A stretch of 64,000 nucleotides of DNA from DASYAE01 sp036501535 (GCA_036501535.1 DASYAE010000205.1:7352-71351); one strand, 5' to 3'. Counted from the stretch's first letter, positions 1 through 8,054 are shown. Numbers and translations: made by a program. The notes: generated from the letters alone by a model not told the origin.

Positions 1-182
1 TGCCGGCGGGCGACTTCGTGCGCTGGTGCAAGCAGCTGATCGACCTGCTCGGCCAGATCGCCGACGCGGCCGGGGCGCTGGGCGCCGAGCCGGGCCGGGC
101 GCAGTCGCCGGTCCGGGACGCGGCCCGCGCAGCCGTGGACCTGCTGCGGCGCGGCGTGGTGGCCTACACCTCGGTGAGCTGA
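1..182 (+). CDS. C-terminal end of a DEAD/DEAH RNA helicase (HelY/DOB1-like)
   Basis: This is the last 59 codons of a gene that begins before the window; the frame starts at base 3 and ends at TGA 180-182. The visible peptide contains GDFVRWCKQLIDLLGQIADA followed by RDAARAAVDLLRRGVVAY. That pattern matches, from memory, the C-terminal DSHCT domain of actinobacterial HelY-type (Ski2/Mtr4-related) ATP-dependent RNA helicases. The helicase motor itself lies outside the window, so activity cannot be judged. The next gene runs in the opposite direction and the two are convergent, only 38 bp apart. Confidence 0.75.
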   Translation, partial: PAGDFVRWCKQLIDLLGQIADAAGALGAEPGRAQSPVRDAARAAVDLLRRGVVAYTSVS

Positions 183-220
183 TCCTGCCGGCGGGCCGGC
201 CGCGGGCCGGTCGGCCGGGG

Positions 221-820
221 CTAGTCGGTGCTGAGCAGCGCGGCCAGCTCGCCGGTGCTCGTCACGTGCGCCTGGCGCGGGAAGATGCGCTCGGTCAGGA
301 ACTCGTGGACGGCCGTCTCCCGGTCGGCGCAGGCGTCGGCGAGCACGACGATCCGGTAGTCGCGGTCCGCCGCCTCGCGCACGGTGGAGAGCACCACGCC
401 GCTCGTGCTGATCCCGGCCAGGACCAGCGTGTCGATCCCCACTGCGCGCAGCTGCCGGTCGAGGTCCGTGGTGGAGAAGGCGCCGACCCGGGTCTTGCGC
501 ACGGCGATGTCGCCGGGCTGCGGCGCCACCCGGTCGTGGACGGCGGTCGTCGGCGCGTCGGCGTGCAGGTACTGGCGCCGCTCCGATCCGACGTGTTGGG
601 CGAACGTGCTGGTGGCGGGGACCGCGTCGAACTCGTCGTCGGTGAAGCCGACGCGGACGTACCCGATCCGGCCGCCGAGGTCGCGCACCAGCTTCACCAC
701 ATCGGCGGCGCGGTCCAGCAGCGCCTCGGCGTCGTCGAGCGAGTCGGTGATGCCGCGCTGGTAGTCCATCACCAGCAGCGCGGTGCGGCGCGGGTCGAGG
801 GTGAAGGGTGTTTCGGCCAT
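221..820 (-). CDS. Isochorismatase-fold hydrolase lacking the catalytic cysteine
   Basis: The 199-residue protein has the isochorismatase/cysteine hydrolase fold. The conserved Asp is D19 in LLVMDYQ and the conserved Lys is K109 in VRKTRVGAF. The loop that normally carries the nucleophilic Cys reads AGISTSGVVLS, with Gly141 at the Cys position. In this family, members such as PhzD hydrolyse vinyl ethers without a cysteine, so an isochorismatase-like or orphan activity is more likely than a nicotinamidase or amidase. The start is ATG 818-820, with GGAAGAGG as ribosome-binding site. It is the third gene of a minus-strand operon after a MarR regulator and an MFS exporter, 62 bp downstream of the exporter, so it may be induced by the same ligand. 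The substrate is unknown. Confidence 0.85.
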   Translation of the reverse strand: MAETPFTLDPRRTALLVMDYQRGITDSLDDAEALLDRAADVVKLVRDLGGRIGYVRVGFTDDEFDAVPATSTFAQHVGSERRQYLHADAPTTAVHDRVAPQPGDIAVRKTRVGAFSTTDLDRQLRAVGIDTLVLAGISTSGVVLSTVREAADRDYRIVVLADACADRETAVHEFLTERIFPRQAHVTSTGELAALLSTD

Positions 821-882
821 GGTCGTGCCTCTTCCTAGCGGGGAATTTCGGGAACTGTGGGGGGTGTGGTCGGGCAGGGCGC

Positions 883-2298
883 TCACCGGGACGGCGCGTC
901 GCCGCGGGCCTGGCTCAGGATGGCGCGGTCGGTGGCGAGCAGGAGCAGCCCGGCCGCGCTGACCGCGACCATGGCCCAGCCGATCGTGTGCAGGCCGCGG
1001 TCGTCGGCGCCGGCCCGGAAGACCACCGAGATGACCGCGGAGGACGCGATCGAGCCGAGGTAGCCGAAGGAGCGCAGCAGGCCGGAGGCGGTGCCGATCT
1101 GGTCGGCGGTGGCCTGGCCGTAGAGGGTGGTCTGGTTCGCGGTGGCGGCGGTGCCGCTGGTGATCCCGAAGATCATGGTGACCGCCAGGATGCCGGCGAT
1201 CGGGGAGGCCGTGGTGAGCAGCGGCACGCACAGCGATCCGGCCAGGCAGGAGAGCGCCGCGGCGATCAGCGGCAGGCGGACCAGGTTGCGCTTCGAGAGC
1301 GGCGGGACGATCAGGACGGAGAGGCCGGTCATAGGCAGCAGGAGCAGCCCGGTCTCCTCGGCGGAGACGCCGCGGCCGGCTTCGAGCCACTGCGATACGC
1401 CGTAGAGGACCGTGTAGATGCACATCGTCGCGACGGCGAAGCGCAGGTAGCTGCGGGTCAGCGGCAGATTGCTGGCCAACAGGCGCACGTCGAAGAACGG
1501 CCGGGCCGCCCGCAGCTCCCACCAGACCAGCGCGGAGCCGACCGCGACGGCGGCGCCCAGCGCGATCCAGTCGGGCTGCGGCAGGGAGAGCAGGAACACC
1601 AGCAGCGCCGCCAGCGCCGCGCCGAAGCCCGCGATGCCGGCCAGGTCGATCGAGGCGGCCACGCCGCGCGGCGTCCGGCGCCGGCCGCCGGCCGGGTCGC
1701 GCGGGATCCACGCCACGGCCATCGCGAAGGCCGCGAGTGCGACCGGGATGTTGACCAGGAACGTTATCCGCCAGCCCCAAGCGCCGACCAGCACGCCGCC
1801 GATCGGGAGCCCAGCCGCCGCGGTCACGGTGCCGGCGATCACCAGGCCGCCGAGCACGCCGCCGGGCGGCCGGTCCAGGCCGGCCTCGTCGGCGCGGCGC
1901 CGGATGAGCAGCATGGCCGAGGGGTACGCGGTGGCGGTCCCCGCGCCGATCAGGACCCTGGCCACGGCCAGGCTAGCCAGGCCGTCTGCCAGCGCGCCGA
2001 CCACGCCGCCGGCGAGGACCGCGAGGATGCCGGCCAGGAAGACCCGGCGCGGGCCGAACTCCTCGGACAGCTTGCCCGCGGTCGGCTGGCCGATCGCGGT
2101 CGCCACGTACAGCACGGAGACCAGGACCGCGGTCCGGCCCACCGGGACGTGCAGCGCGGCGGCGATCGGCACCAGGGCGGTCGCGATCAGGGAGCTGTTG
2201 ACCGGATTCAGGCCGGAGCCGACGAACAGCGGGGTGGTGAACCGCCAGGAGAAGGCGCGGCGGGTCGCGGTCTGCGGCGCGGTGGTGGTGGCCGCCAT
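883..2298 (-). CDS. MFS efflux transporter
   Basis: This 471-residue polytopic membrane protein has alternating hydrophobic segments along its whole length. The N-terminal half contains GRTAVLVSVLYVATAIGQP and ARVLIGAGTATAYP, patterns of major facilitator superfamily drug/proton antiporters. It probably exports a small hydrophobic compound. Its ATG (2296-2298) overlaps the stop of the upstream MarR gene as ATGA, so the two are translationally coupled. That arrangement implies that the regulator controls the exporter. The hydrolase gene follows on the same strand. The substrate cannot be deduced. Confidence 0.88.
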   Translation of the reverse strand: MAATTTAPQTATRRAFSWRFTTPLFVGSGLNPVNSSLIATALVPIAAALHVPVGRTAVLVSVLYVATAIGQPTAGKLSEEFGPRRVFLAGILAVLAGGVVGALADGLASLAVARVLIGAGTATAYPSAMLLIRRRADEAGLDRPPGGVLGGLVIAGTVTAAAGLPIGGVLVGAWGWRITFLVNIPVALAAFAMAVAWIPRDPAGGRRRTPRGVAASIDLAGIAGFGAALAALLVFLLSLPQPDWIALGAAVAVGSALVWWELRAARPFFDVRLLASNLPLTRSYLRFAVATMCIYTVLYGVSQWLEAGRGVSAEETGLLLLPMTGLSVLIVPPLSKRNLVRLPLIAAALSCLAGSLCVPLLTTASPIAGILAVTMIFGITSGTAATANQTTLYGQATADQIGTASGLLRSFGYLGSIASSAVISVVFRAGADDRGLHTIGWAMVAVSAAGLLLLATDRAILSQARGDAPSR

Positions 2299-2735
2299 CA
2301 GATGCTCTCGGCCAGCCGGACGATCAGCGGCGCGGCGGCGGCCAGGGCCTCGCGCTCGGCGGCGGTGAACCGCTGCTCCAGGGCCTCGGCCAGCTGGCGG
2401 GCCCGCGCGTCGTGCTTGCGCCGGCGCACCTCGGCGCCAGCCTCGGTCAGCGCGACGACGACCCGGCGGCGGTCGTGCGGGTCGGGGCGGCGCTCGACGA
2501 TCCCGCGCTGCTCGAGGCCGCCGAGCGTGACTCCCATGGCCTGCGGGGTGATCTGCTCGGCCCGCGCCAGCTCGGCGGCCGTGGCCGGGCCGCTCTGCTC
2601 CAGGCGGGAGAGCGCGGAGCGCTCGGGCAGCGAGAGCTGGCCGGGCGCCGGGGCCTGCCGCAGCCGCCGTGCAACCAGGCCGATGCCGTCGTACAGCGCC
2701 GTGGCCAGCTCGTCGGTCTGCGGGGCCTGCTCCAT
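2298..2735 (-). CDS. MarR-family transcriptional regulator
   Basis: The 145-residue protein is a winged-helix MarR regulator. It has an HTH region LSRLEQSGPATAAELARAEQ followed by ITPQAMGVTLGGLEQRGIVE, and a wing with RRPDPHDRRRVVVALTEAG, which is the DxR pattern typical of MarR. I chose ATG 2733-2735 over an in-frame ATG at 2771 because the promoter elements at 2743-2771 lie between them. It heads a MarR-MFS-hydrolase operon and probably represses it from the palindrome and repeats just upstream, being released by a small effector. Confidence 0.88.
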   Translation of the reverse strand: MEQAPQTDELATALYDGIGLVARRLRQAPAPGQLSLPERSALSRLEQSGPATAAELARAEQITPQAMGVTLGGLEQRGIVERRPDPHDRRRVVVALTEAGAEVRRRKHDARARQLAEALEQRFTAAEREALAAAAPLIVRLAESI

Positions 2736-2742
2736 GCCCGCA

Positions 2743-2790
2743 ACGCTAGGTTGCCCAATCTGGATTGTCAATCTGGCTTGTCAATCTGGC
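2743..2790 (-). promoter_or_regulatory. marR promoter and operator, probably leaderless
   Basis: Read on the minus strand, TTGACA (2766-2771) and TAGCGT (2743-2748) are separated by exactly 17 bp, a good housekeeping-type promoter. The predicted transcription start falls on or next to the A of the ATG at 2735, so the mRNA would be leaderless. A palindrome CAATC-TG-GATTG (2756-2767) sits in the spacer, and a 13-bp unit TTGTCAATCTGGC is repeated head-to-tail at 2765-2777 and 2778-2790. The positions fit steric repression by the MarR protein. Confidence 0.7.
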
Positions 2791-2791
2791 C

Positions 2792-3214
2792 TTACGGTTC
2801 CGGGTGCCGGTGGAATCCGCCGGTGAGCGCCAGCCACCAGCACAGCGCGGCCAGCGGCAGCTCGACCACCGCGGCCTCGAGCAGGGACACCGGCAGCTCG
2901 CTGCGCGGGCTGGTGGTGATGTCGAACCAGGCGTCGACGATGAGCAGGGTGGCACAGGAGGCTGCGTGCGGGCGCACCCGGTGCCGCCACCGCTCTTTCA
3001 GGGCATAGAGGCCGGTGCGGGCCAGCTGGCCGAACAGGATGATGTCGAAGCCGACCCACGCGGCCCGGTAGTGCGTGGAGAGCTCGCGGCGCGGCAGCGT
3101 GTGGTAGAGGTAGAAGATCCACGGGAACAGGATCGCGCCGAGCGCGATGTAGAGCGGCGCGACCCAGCGCGGTGTCTTCGGGTCCTGATCGCTCGCGGTC
3201 TGGTCGGGGTGCAT
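2792..3214 (-). CDS. Small four-helix membrane protein of unknown function
   Basis: The 140-residue protein has hydrophobic stretches near residues 18-38 (WVAPLYIALGAILFPWIFYL), 48-64, 85-98 and 110-130. This suggests a compact integral membrane protein. I recognise no catalytic motif. The start ATG (3212-3214) lies just downstream, in the gene's own sense, of an ACCGC repeat tract. The neighbour in the same direction is the marR operon, 57 bp further on, but that operon has its own promoter. No family is assigned with confidence. Confidence 0.7.
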   Translation of the reverse strand: MHPDQTASDQDPKTPRWVAPLYIALGAILFPWIFYLYHTLPRRELSTHYRAAWVGFDIILFGQLARTGLYALKERWRHRVRPHAASCATLLIVDAWFDITTSPRSELPVSLLEAAVVELPLAALCWWLALTGGFHRHPEP

Positions 3215-3230
3215 GCGGGCATTCTGGCGC

Positions 3231-3265
3231 ACCGCACCGCACCGCACCGCACCGCACCGCACCGC
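3231..3265. repeat. Seven tandem copies of ACCGC
   Basis: A 5-bp unit (ACCGC) is repeated seven times without a mismatch. It lies 16 bp upstream of the start codon of the small membrane protein gene, where its promoter or leader should be. A perfect pentanucleotide tract can change copy number by replication slippage, so it could act as a length-variable spacer for expression. That is inference; the observation is only the repeat and its place. Confidence 0.85.
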
Positions 3266-3342
3266 TCGCGGACGCGGGGTGCGCCGTGGGGCCCGCCGGA
3301 TGCATGCCGGCGGGCCCGTCGTGGATCTGGATCTGCAGGTGC

Positions 3343-4515
3343 TTACAGGTACTGCCCGATCGGCGCCGGCTCCTCCTGCTCGGTCGCCAGTCCGCTCTGC
3401 AGCGCGTAGAGCTCGGCCAGGGTGGACTGCGGGCCGGTCAGCCCGTCGTCGGTGCCGAGCCAGGCCGCGGCCTCCGCCCGCGAAAGCGGGCCGACCTCGA
3501 TCTGGGACAGGCAGCGCCCCGGCCGCACGACCGCCGGGTGCAGCCGGCCGAGCTCCTCGTTGGTGGTGATCGCCACCAGCGTGTTCTGGCCCTGGCCGAG
3601 CAGGCCGTCGGTCAGGTTCAGCAGCCGGGAGAGCGCCTGGCCGGCCGCCTGCTTGGCCTCGCCGCGCACCAGCTCGTCGCAGTCCTCGAGGATCAGCAGC
3701 CGCCACTTGCGCTTGTCCGCCCCGTAGTCGGTGCCCATGACGACCCGCAGGAGGTAGCCGGGCCCGGCCAGCATCGACTCGGGATCGAGCACGCAGTCGA
3801 TCTTGCACCACTCCTGCCAGGCCAGGCCCAGCGCCCGCAGCGCGGAGGTCTTGCCGGTGCCGGGCGGTCCGTGCAGCAGTATCAGCCGGCCGTTGACCTC
3901 GTCCGGGGTCAGCGCCATCAGGCTCTCCAGCCGGGCGGCCGCGGACGCGGCGTAGTTGCGCCTGATCGCGCTCCACGACGGCGCGTCGATCGGGCGCACC
4001 TGCCGCTCCGGGCCGTTGCCGGCCATGTGCCAGAAGCCCATCCGGACCGTGTCGTCCCGGGTCTTCTTGATCCGGCCGGCGACCAGCCTGGCCGCCGCCT
4101 CGGCGGTCTCCTTCGCCAGGTCCGGGCTGATCGCGGTGACGGTGGCGCTGCCGCGCCCGCCCTGCCAGCGCACCAGCTGCAGGGTCCAGCCGTCGCCGAC
4201 CGCGATCTGGATCGCGTAGCCCTTGCTGTCGAGCGCGCGCAGCACCCGCCCGCCCTCGGGCAGCCGCCACGCGCCCTTCTTGAACTTGATGATGCTGGCC
4301 CGGTAGGCGTAGGGCTCGCGGCCCTCGGCGAAGGCGGCCTGGCCGAGGTACTCGGCGATGTCGCTGATGCCGCCGTTCTCGGTGGTCAGGCCCCAGGTGA
4401 GCCAGCGGCTGCTGGGTTCGGGGACGTCGGGGATCGCCGGAGCGGGATTCTCCACGCCGACTGGAAGGATCGCGCGCCCCGTCCCGCGGACGACTTCTTC
4501 CGGCGCGATGGTCAT
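3343..4515 (-). CDS. AAA-family ATPase of the DUF5925 type
   Basis: The 390-residue protein has an N-terminal domain of about 200 residues of unknown role, followed by an AAA module. Walker A is GPPGTGKT at 216-223 and Walker B is LLILEDCD at 273-280. A sensor-1-like AITTNEE and an arginine-finger-like HPAVVRPGRC follow. The architecture recalls the DUF5925 ATP-binding proteins common in streptomycetes, from memory. ATG 4513-4515 was chosen because the 54 residues upstream look non-coding. It may remodel or unfold a partner protein, but no partner is encoded nearby in the same direction. It stands alone on its strand. Confidence 0.82.
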   Translation of the reverse strand: MTIAPEEVVRGTGRAILPVGVENPAPAIPDVPEPSSRWLTWGLTTENGGISDIAEYLGQAAFAEGREPYAYRASIIKFKKGAWRLPEGGRVLRALDSKGYAIQIAVGDGWTLQLVRWQGGRGSATVTAISPDLAKETAEAAARLVAGRIKKTRDDTVRMGFWHMAGNGPERQVRPIDAPSWSAIRRNYAASAAARLESLMALTPDEVNGRLILLHGPPGTGKTSALRALGLAWQEWCKIDCVLDPESMLAGPGYLLRVVMGTDYGADKRKWRLLILEDCDELVRGEAKQAAGQALSRLLNLTDGLLGQGQNTLVAITTNEELGRLHPAVVRPGRCLSQIEVGPLSRAEAAAWLGTDDGLTGPQSTLAELYALQSGLATEQEEPAPIGQYL

Positions 4516-4948
4516 GGTCCTGATTATCAGGGGGCGGATGCGGAGCGTCCACCGGTTTTCCGGCGCCGCCCCCGCCGGACGGGACGCCGCGCGGATCATG
4601 CCGGCGGGATGCACACCTTGTGTCGCAGGGGTATCCACAGGCTGTGATCGCGTCGGATCCGGCCCCGCCCGCGGCACGGCGCGCGCCGCCGGAAGCGCTG
4701 GGCGAGCGCCGGGTCACGCTGCGCAGGCCCGGTTTCCGGTGGTCGAAGCCGCACTTTCGTGAAACTTTCGTCACTCTGCGGTCGCATCTGCATACACATG
4801 GCTGTTGAACAGCAGTCTGAGGTTGACGATGTATTACAACATTGGTCTAGACCTTGACGCCGCCGTGGTACGGGGGCACAGTAGGCCTTGACGGCTCAGG
4901 TTGTGGATCGAGTGCGGCGATCTTCGCGACGAGGAGAGGTGATAGGCC
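4516..4948. other. Divergent intergenic region with palindromes
   Basis: The 433 bp between the AAA gene and the RsbW-like gene hold no convincing reading frame. Base composition becomes noticeably more AT-rich from about 4740. It contains the 13-bp perfect palindrome GCTGTTGAACAGC (4801-4813) and the promoter/DasR-like palindrome listed separately at 4823-4853. The two divergent transcription units presumably start here. Confidence 0.6.
4823..4853 (+). promoter_or_regulatory. Promoter overlapped by a DasR-like (dre) palindrome
   Basis: TTGACG (4823-4828) and TCTAGA (4846-4851) are 17 bp apart and read towards the gene at 4949. The -10 hexamer lies inside the perfect palindrome GGTCTAGACC (4844-4853), within ATTGGTCTAGACCTTG. 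Established knowledge: the GntR regulator DasR binds sites close to ACTGGTCTAGACCAGT in actinomycetes to link N-acetylglucosamine and phosphosugar status to development. Twelve or more of the 16 positions agree. A repressor bound here would block RNA polymerase directly. The match to DasR is inference. Confidence 0.55.
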
Positions 4949-5470
4949 GTGCGGCGCCAAACACGCCGTCTGGTCCGCAGGATGCTCGCCACGGTAGGAC
5001 CCCCCAACGGTCTCGTCCGCCCCACGCGCCCCGTGCGGACGTTGCAGGGACCGCTCGACCGCTTCGTGGTGACCGTGCTCTCCAGCCCCAACTCGCTGGC
5101 CGAGGCCCGCCGGCTCACCGCGCGCACGCTGGACCGCTGGGGCCTTCCCGAGCGCGCCGCCGACGCCGCCGTGGTGGTCAGCGAGCTGGCCGGCAACGCC
5201 TTCCGGCACGGCCGCGCCCCGGTCCGGCTGGTGCTTCGGTGTGAGGCCTCGAACATCGGACCGACCGCCGCCTGCACCGTGCGCGACGCCGGCCGCTGGA
5301 GCGGCGCCCGGATCCCGGACCGCGCCATGGTCGAGGCGGCCATGTGCGACGAGGGCGGCCGAGGCCTCTACATAGCCCGTGAGCTGGCCGATTCGCTCAC
5401 CGTGCGGGCCGCGCGCTACCGCCTGGGCACCGCCGTCACCGCAACTTTCACGGCGCGCGACGATGCGTGA
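4949..5470 (+). CDS. RsbW-like ATP-binding (HATPase) regulatory protein
   Basis: The 173-residue protein is a single HATPase_c_2 domain. The N-box is VVVSELAGNAFRHG, the G1 loop is VRDAGRWSG, and the G2 loop is EGGRGLYIARELAD near the C-terminus. Such stand-alone actinobacterial ATPases usually act as anti-sigma factors or serine kinases on anti-sigma antagonists. The GTG start has GAGGAGAGG 8-16 bp upstream. No sigma factor or STAS antagonist gene is adjacent, so its partner is elsewhere. The upstream promoter overlaps a DasR-like palindrome, which would tie it to sugar signalling if real. Confidence 0.82.
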   Translation: MRRQTRRLVRRMLATVGPPNGLVRPTRPVRTLQGPLDRFVVTVLSSPNSLAEARRLTARTLDRWGLPERAADAAVVVSELAGNAFRHGRAPVRLVLRCEASNIGPTAACTVRDAGRWSGARIPDRAMVEAAMCDEGGRGLYIARELADSLTVRAARYRLGTAVTATFTARDDA

Positions 5471-5548
5471 CCCGCGCTGCGGGCCCTGATACTTCGTGCC
5501 CTGATACTTGAGGCCCTGACTCGCGCGGCGCCGGCGGGCCGGCGCAGC
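5471..5548. repeat. Short intergenic direct repeats between convergent genes
   Basis: GCCCTGATACTT occurs at 5483-5494 and again at 5498-5509, and GCCCTGAC follows at 5513-5520, giving a 15-bp period. The repeat lies between the stops of the RsbW-like gene and the HSP90 gene. No hairpin with a U-tract is seen. Confidence 0.6.
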
Positions 5549-7468
5549 TCAGGCCTCCTCGCCCGCCCGCGCGTCCGCGGCCTGCGCGGCCCAGCTGAGC
5601 AGCTCGCCGAAGGCCCGGTTCAGCAGCGCGGTGTCGGCCGGCCGCAGCGGGCGCCGGGACATCAGCAGCGCCTGGCCGTACAGCGCCTCGACCGCCGTGG
5701 TCAGCAGCTCCCGGTCGGCGATCGCGGCCAGCCGGCGCACCACCGGGCTGCGGTGGTTCAGCACCAGCTGCGCCCGCGGCGTGTCCGACTTCAGCGACCC
5801 CAGGATCTGCGCCCACAGCTCGTCCGCCTCGGCCGCCGTCGCCGCCCGCTCCCGCTCGTGCCGGGCCGCCTGGCTGTCCAGCAGCAGCGCCGAGACCGAG
5901 ACCGGCGAGAAGGCGCGCAGCGCCACGTCGCAGTCCAGGCTGTCCAGCACGGCGCGCGCCGCGGTCAGGAAGCCGACCAGGGCCAGCTCGTCGGCCGGGT
6001 CCACCGAGTCCAGGTGCGCGGCCACCACGTCCGCGCCGAGCGCGCCGACCACCGCGCCGGGGAAGACCAGCGGCAGCTGCTCGACCAGCTCGGCGTCGTG
6101 CGTGTAGCCGCCGTTGACCACGCCGATGCCCTGCGCCGCCGCGATCGGCGCGACCTGCCGGAACTCGTCCACCGTGGCGGCCAGGTGGATCGTCGGGTGG
6201 TTGCGGGCGAACTCGGCCAGCGGCACCCAGCCGTCCGTGGTCTCGAAGCGCAGGTACGGCAGCATCAGCTCGAGCAGCTCGCGGTCGTGCCGGGCCAGCG
6301 CCTTGACGCCGAGCGCGTGCACCTGCAGGAACGCGCCGAGCCGGGTCGGGTCCTGCGCGGCCAGCCGGGTCAGCCAGTCGCGCACGTTCGCGCCCAGCGC
6401 GTCCCGCACCGCCGCGAGCGTGTCGTCCTCGTACAGGCCCTCGCGCGAGGCGGTCGGCCGCAGCGTGTCGGTGTCGATCACGCAGCGCATGAAGAACGCC
6501 CAGTCCGGCAGCAGCCCCTGCGCCGAGTCGGACAGCAGCATGCCCTTGAGGTGCACCCGGTGCCGGCCGCCCTCCGACGGGCTGGCCGCCGCGGGCAGCA
6601 CGTAGCCCACGCCGCGCACCCCGGCCACCGGCACGTCCAGCTCGATGACGTCGAGCGCCGAGAAGCCGAGCGTCTTCTCGCCGTACTCGAACAGCGCCAG
6701 CCGGCGGGCGGCCGGGGAGAGGAACTCCCGGTCCCAGACCGGCGGGCTGTCCGTGATCCGGACCGGCGCCGCAGCGGCGCCCGCGCCAAGACCGTTCGCG
6801 CCGAGCCCGTCCGCGCCCGCACCGCTCCCGGCTCCGTCCGCGCCTCCGCTCGCGACGGTCACCTCGAACGGGAGCAGCGAGCCGTAGTCGCGGGCCAGCT
6901 GCGCCACCCGGACCGGCTCGAACCAGCGCTCCGAGCCGGCGCGCGGTTTGAGCCACACCGTCGTGCCGGGCTCCGCGCGCGCTTCCTCGGGCAGCACCTG
7001 CACCGTGTACCGGCCGTCCGAGCCGGCCAGCCACTGCACCGGCGGGGCCGAGGGCTGCGCGGCGGACCGGGTCACCACCCGGATCGAGTCGGCCACCGTG
7101 AAGCAGGCCAGCAGCCCGATCCCGAACTGGCCCAGGAACTCGCGCCGGGCCCCGGCCAGGTCGTCCCGCTTCGAGGAGCGGCCGATGGTGGCCAGGAAGG
7201 CGTGCACGTCCGCTTCGGTCAGCCCGATCCCCGGGTCCTCGACGGACAGCCCCGTGCCGTCGGCGGTGATCCGGATGGCGGTCGGCGCGCCGGGGTCGAG
7301 CGCCCGGCGCGCGGTCACCGCGTCCACCGCGTTCTGCATCAGCTCACGCACATACACCCGCGGCGAGGAGTACAGGTGGTACGAGAGCAGATCGACCAGT
7401 CCCCGCAGGTCGACCCGGAACGTGTGGGAGCCGGCGGTCTCCGGGGCCCCGTCGTGCGTAAGCGACAT
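5549..7468 (-). CDS. HSP90-family molecular chaperone
   Basis: The 639-residue protein has the GHKL ATPase of HSP90: the catalytic Glu lies in RELMQNAVDAV (E42, N46), the nucleotide-binding loop is EDPGIGLT (D78), and GQFGIGLLACF follows. Middle and C-terminal domains of HSP90 length follow. A poorly conserved stretch rich in Ala/Gly near residues 210-235 interrupts the N-domain/middle-domain linker. I set the start at ATG 7466-7468 because the 10 residues upstream look unrelated to the family. It would act as an ATP-driven cytosolic chaperone. It is divergent from the Lrp gene with 128 bp between starts, and its regulation cannot be read from the sequence. Confidence 0.88.
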   Translation of the reverse strand: MSLTHDGAPETAGSHTFRVDLRGLVDLLSYHLYSSPRVYVRELMQNAVDAVTARRALDPGAPTAIRITADGTGLSVEDPGIGLTEADVHAFLATIGRSSKRDDLAGARREFLGQFGIGLLACFTVADSIRVVTRSAAQPSAPPVQWLAGSDGRYTVQVLPEEARAEPGTTVWLKPRAGSERWFEPVRVAQLARDYGSLLPFEVTVASGGADGAGSGAGADGLGANGLGAGAAAAPVRITDSPPVWDREFLSPAARRLALFEYGEKTLGFSALDVIELDVPVAGVRGVGYVLPAAASPSEGGRHRVHLKGMLLSDSAQGLLPDWAFFMRCVIDTDTLRPTASREGLYEDDTLAAVRDALGANVRDWLTRLAAQDPTRLGAFLQVHALGVKALARHDRELLELMLPYLRFETTDGWVPLAEFARNHPTIHLAATVDEFRQVAPIAAAQGIGVVNGGYTHDAELVEQLPLVFPGAVVGALGADVVAAHLDSVDPADELALVGFLTAARAVLDSLDCDVALRAFSPVSVSALLLDSQAARHERERAATAAEADELWAQILGSLKSDTPRAQLVLNHRSPVVRRLAAIADRELLTTAVEALYGQALLMSRRPLRPADTALLNRAFGELLSWAAQAADARAGEEA

Positions 7469-7596
7469 GCCGCCGATCGTAAAGCAGTTCGCACTCATTG
7501 CGCTGCGTGGTGAATGGTCACGCGGCGCCCTTCGCGGCGCCCCTCTGTGCGCAACCGTGTCGTAGGGACCCCGCGGAGGCGTTACCTTTTCCTGTC

Positions 7597-8052
7597 ATGG
7601 AGGAGATCGACCGGCAAATCGTGCAACACCTGCTCGCCGACGGAAGGATGAGCTACACCGACCTCGGCCGTGCCACCGGCCTGTCCACGTCGGCCGCGCA
7701 CCAGCGGGTGCGCAGGCTCGAACAGCGCGGCGTGATCAAGGGATATCGCGCGGTCGTGGACGCCGAGGCGCTCGGTCTGCCGCTCACCGCCTTCGTCTCG
7801 GTCAAACCCTTCGACCCGGCCTCCCCGGACGACGTGGCCGACCGGCTCTCCGGCCTCGACGAGATCGAGTCCTGCCACTCGGTGGCCGGCGAGGAGAACT
7901 ACATCCTCAAGGTGCGCGTCGCCGCCCCGGCCGACCTCGAGGGCCTGCTGGGCCGGATCCGCACCGCCGCCAACGTCTCCACCCGCACCACCATCGTGCT
8001 GTCCACCGCCTTCGACGGCCGCCTGGTCGTCCCCCGCCGCCCGGCGGACTGA
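7597..8052 (+). CDS. Lrp/AsnC-family transcriptional regulator
   Basis: The 151-residue protein begins with an HTH module (DRQIVQHLLADGRMSYTDLG, then STSAAHQRVRRLEQRGVIKGY) and ends with the RAM/AsnC ligand-binding domain (FVSVKPFDPASP, then SCHSVAGEENYILKVRV). Members form octameric discs and respond to amino acids. It is followed after 2 bp by a sirtuin gene, an apparent operon, so it may regulate that deacetylase or a nearby amino-acid function. The start is ATG 7597. It is divergent from the HSP90 gene. Confidence 0.9.
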   Translation: MEEIDRQIVQHLLADGRMSYTDLGRATGLSTSAAHQRVRRLEQRGVIKGYRAVVDAEALGLPLTAFVSVKPFDPASPDDVADRLSGLDEIESCHSVAGEENYILKVRVAAPADLEGLLGRIRTAANVSTRTTIVLSTAFDGRLVVPRRPAD

Positions 8053-8054
8053 CC

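Noticed and set aside
221..1780. Long minus-strand frame of 519 codons through the MFS gene
   Set aside because: Only its last 199 codons look like a protein; the rest is a shadow of the MFS coding frame.
3231..3265. ACCGC tract as a CRISPR array
   Set aside because: There are no spacers between units and no cas genes; it is a simple pentanucleotide repeat.
4620..4808. 62-codon plus-strand frame between the AAA and RsbW-like genes
   Set aside because: It has no ribosome-binding site, no family resemblance and overlaps the likely promoter region.
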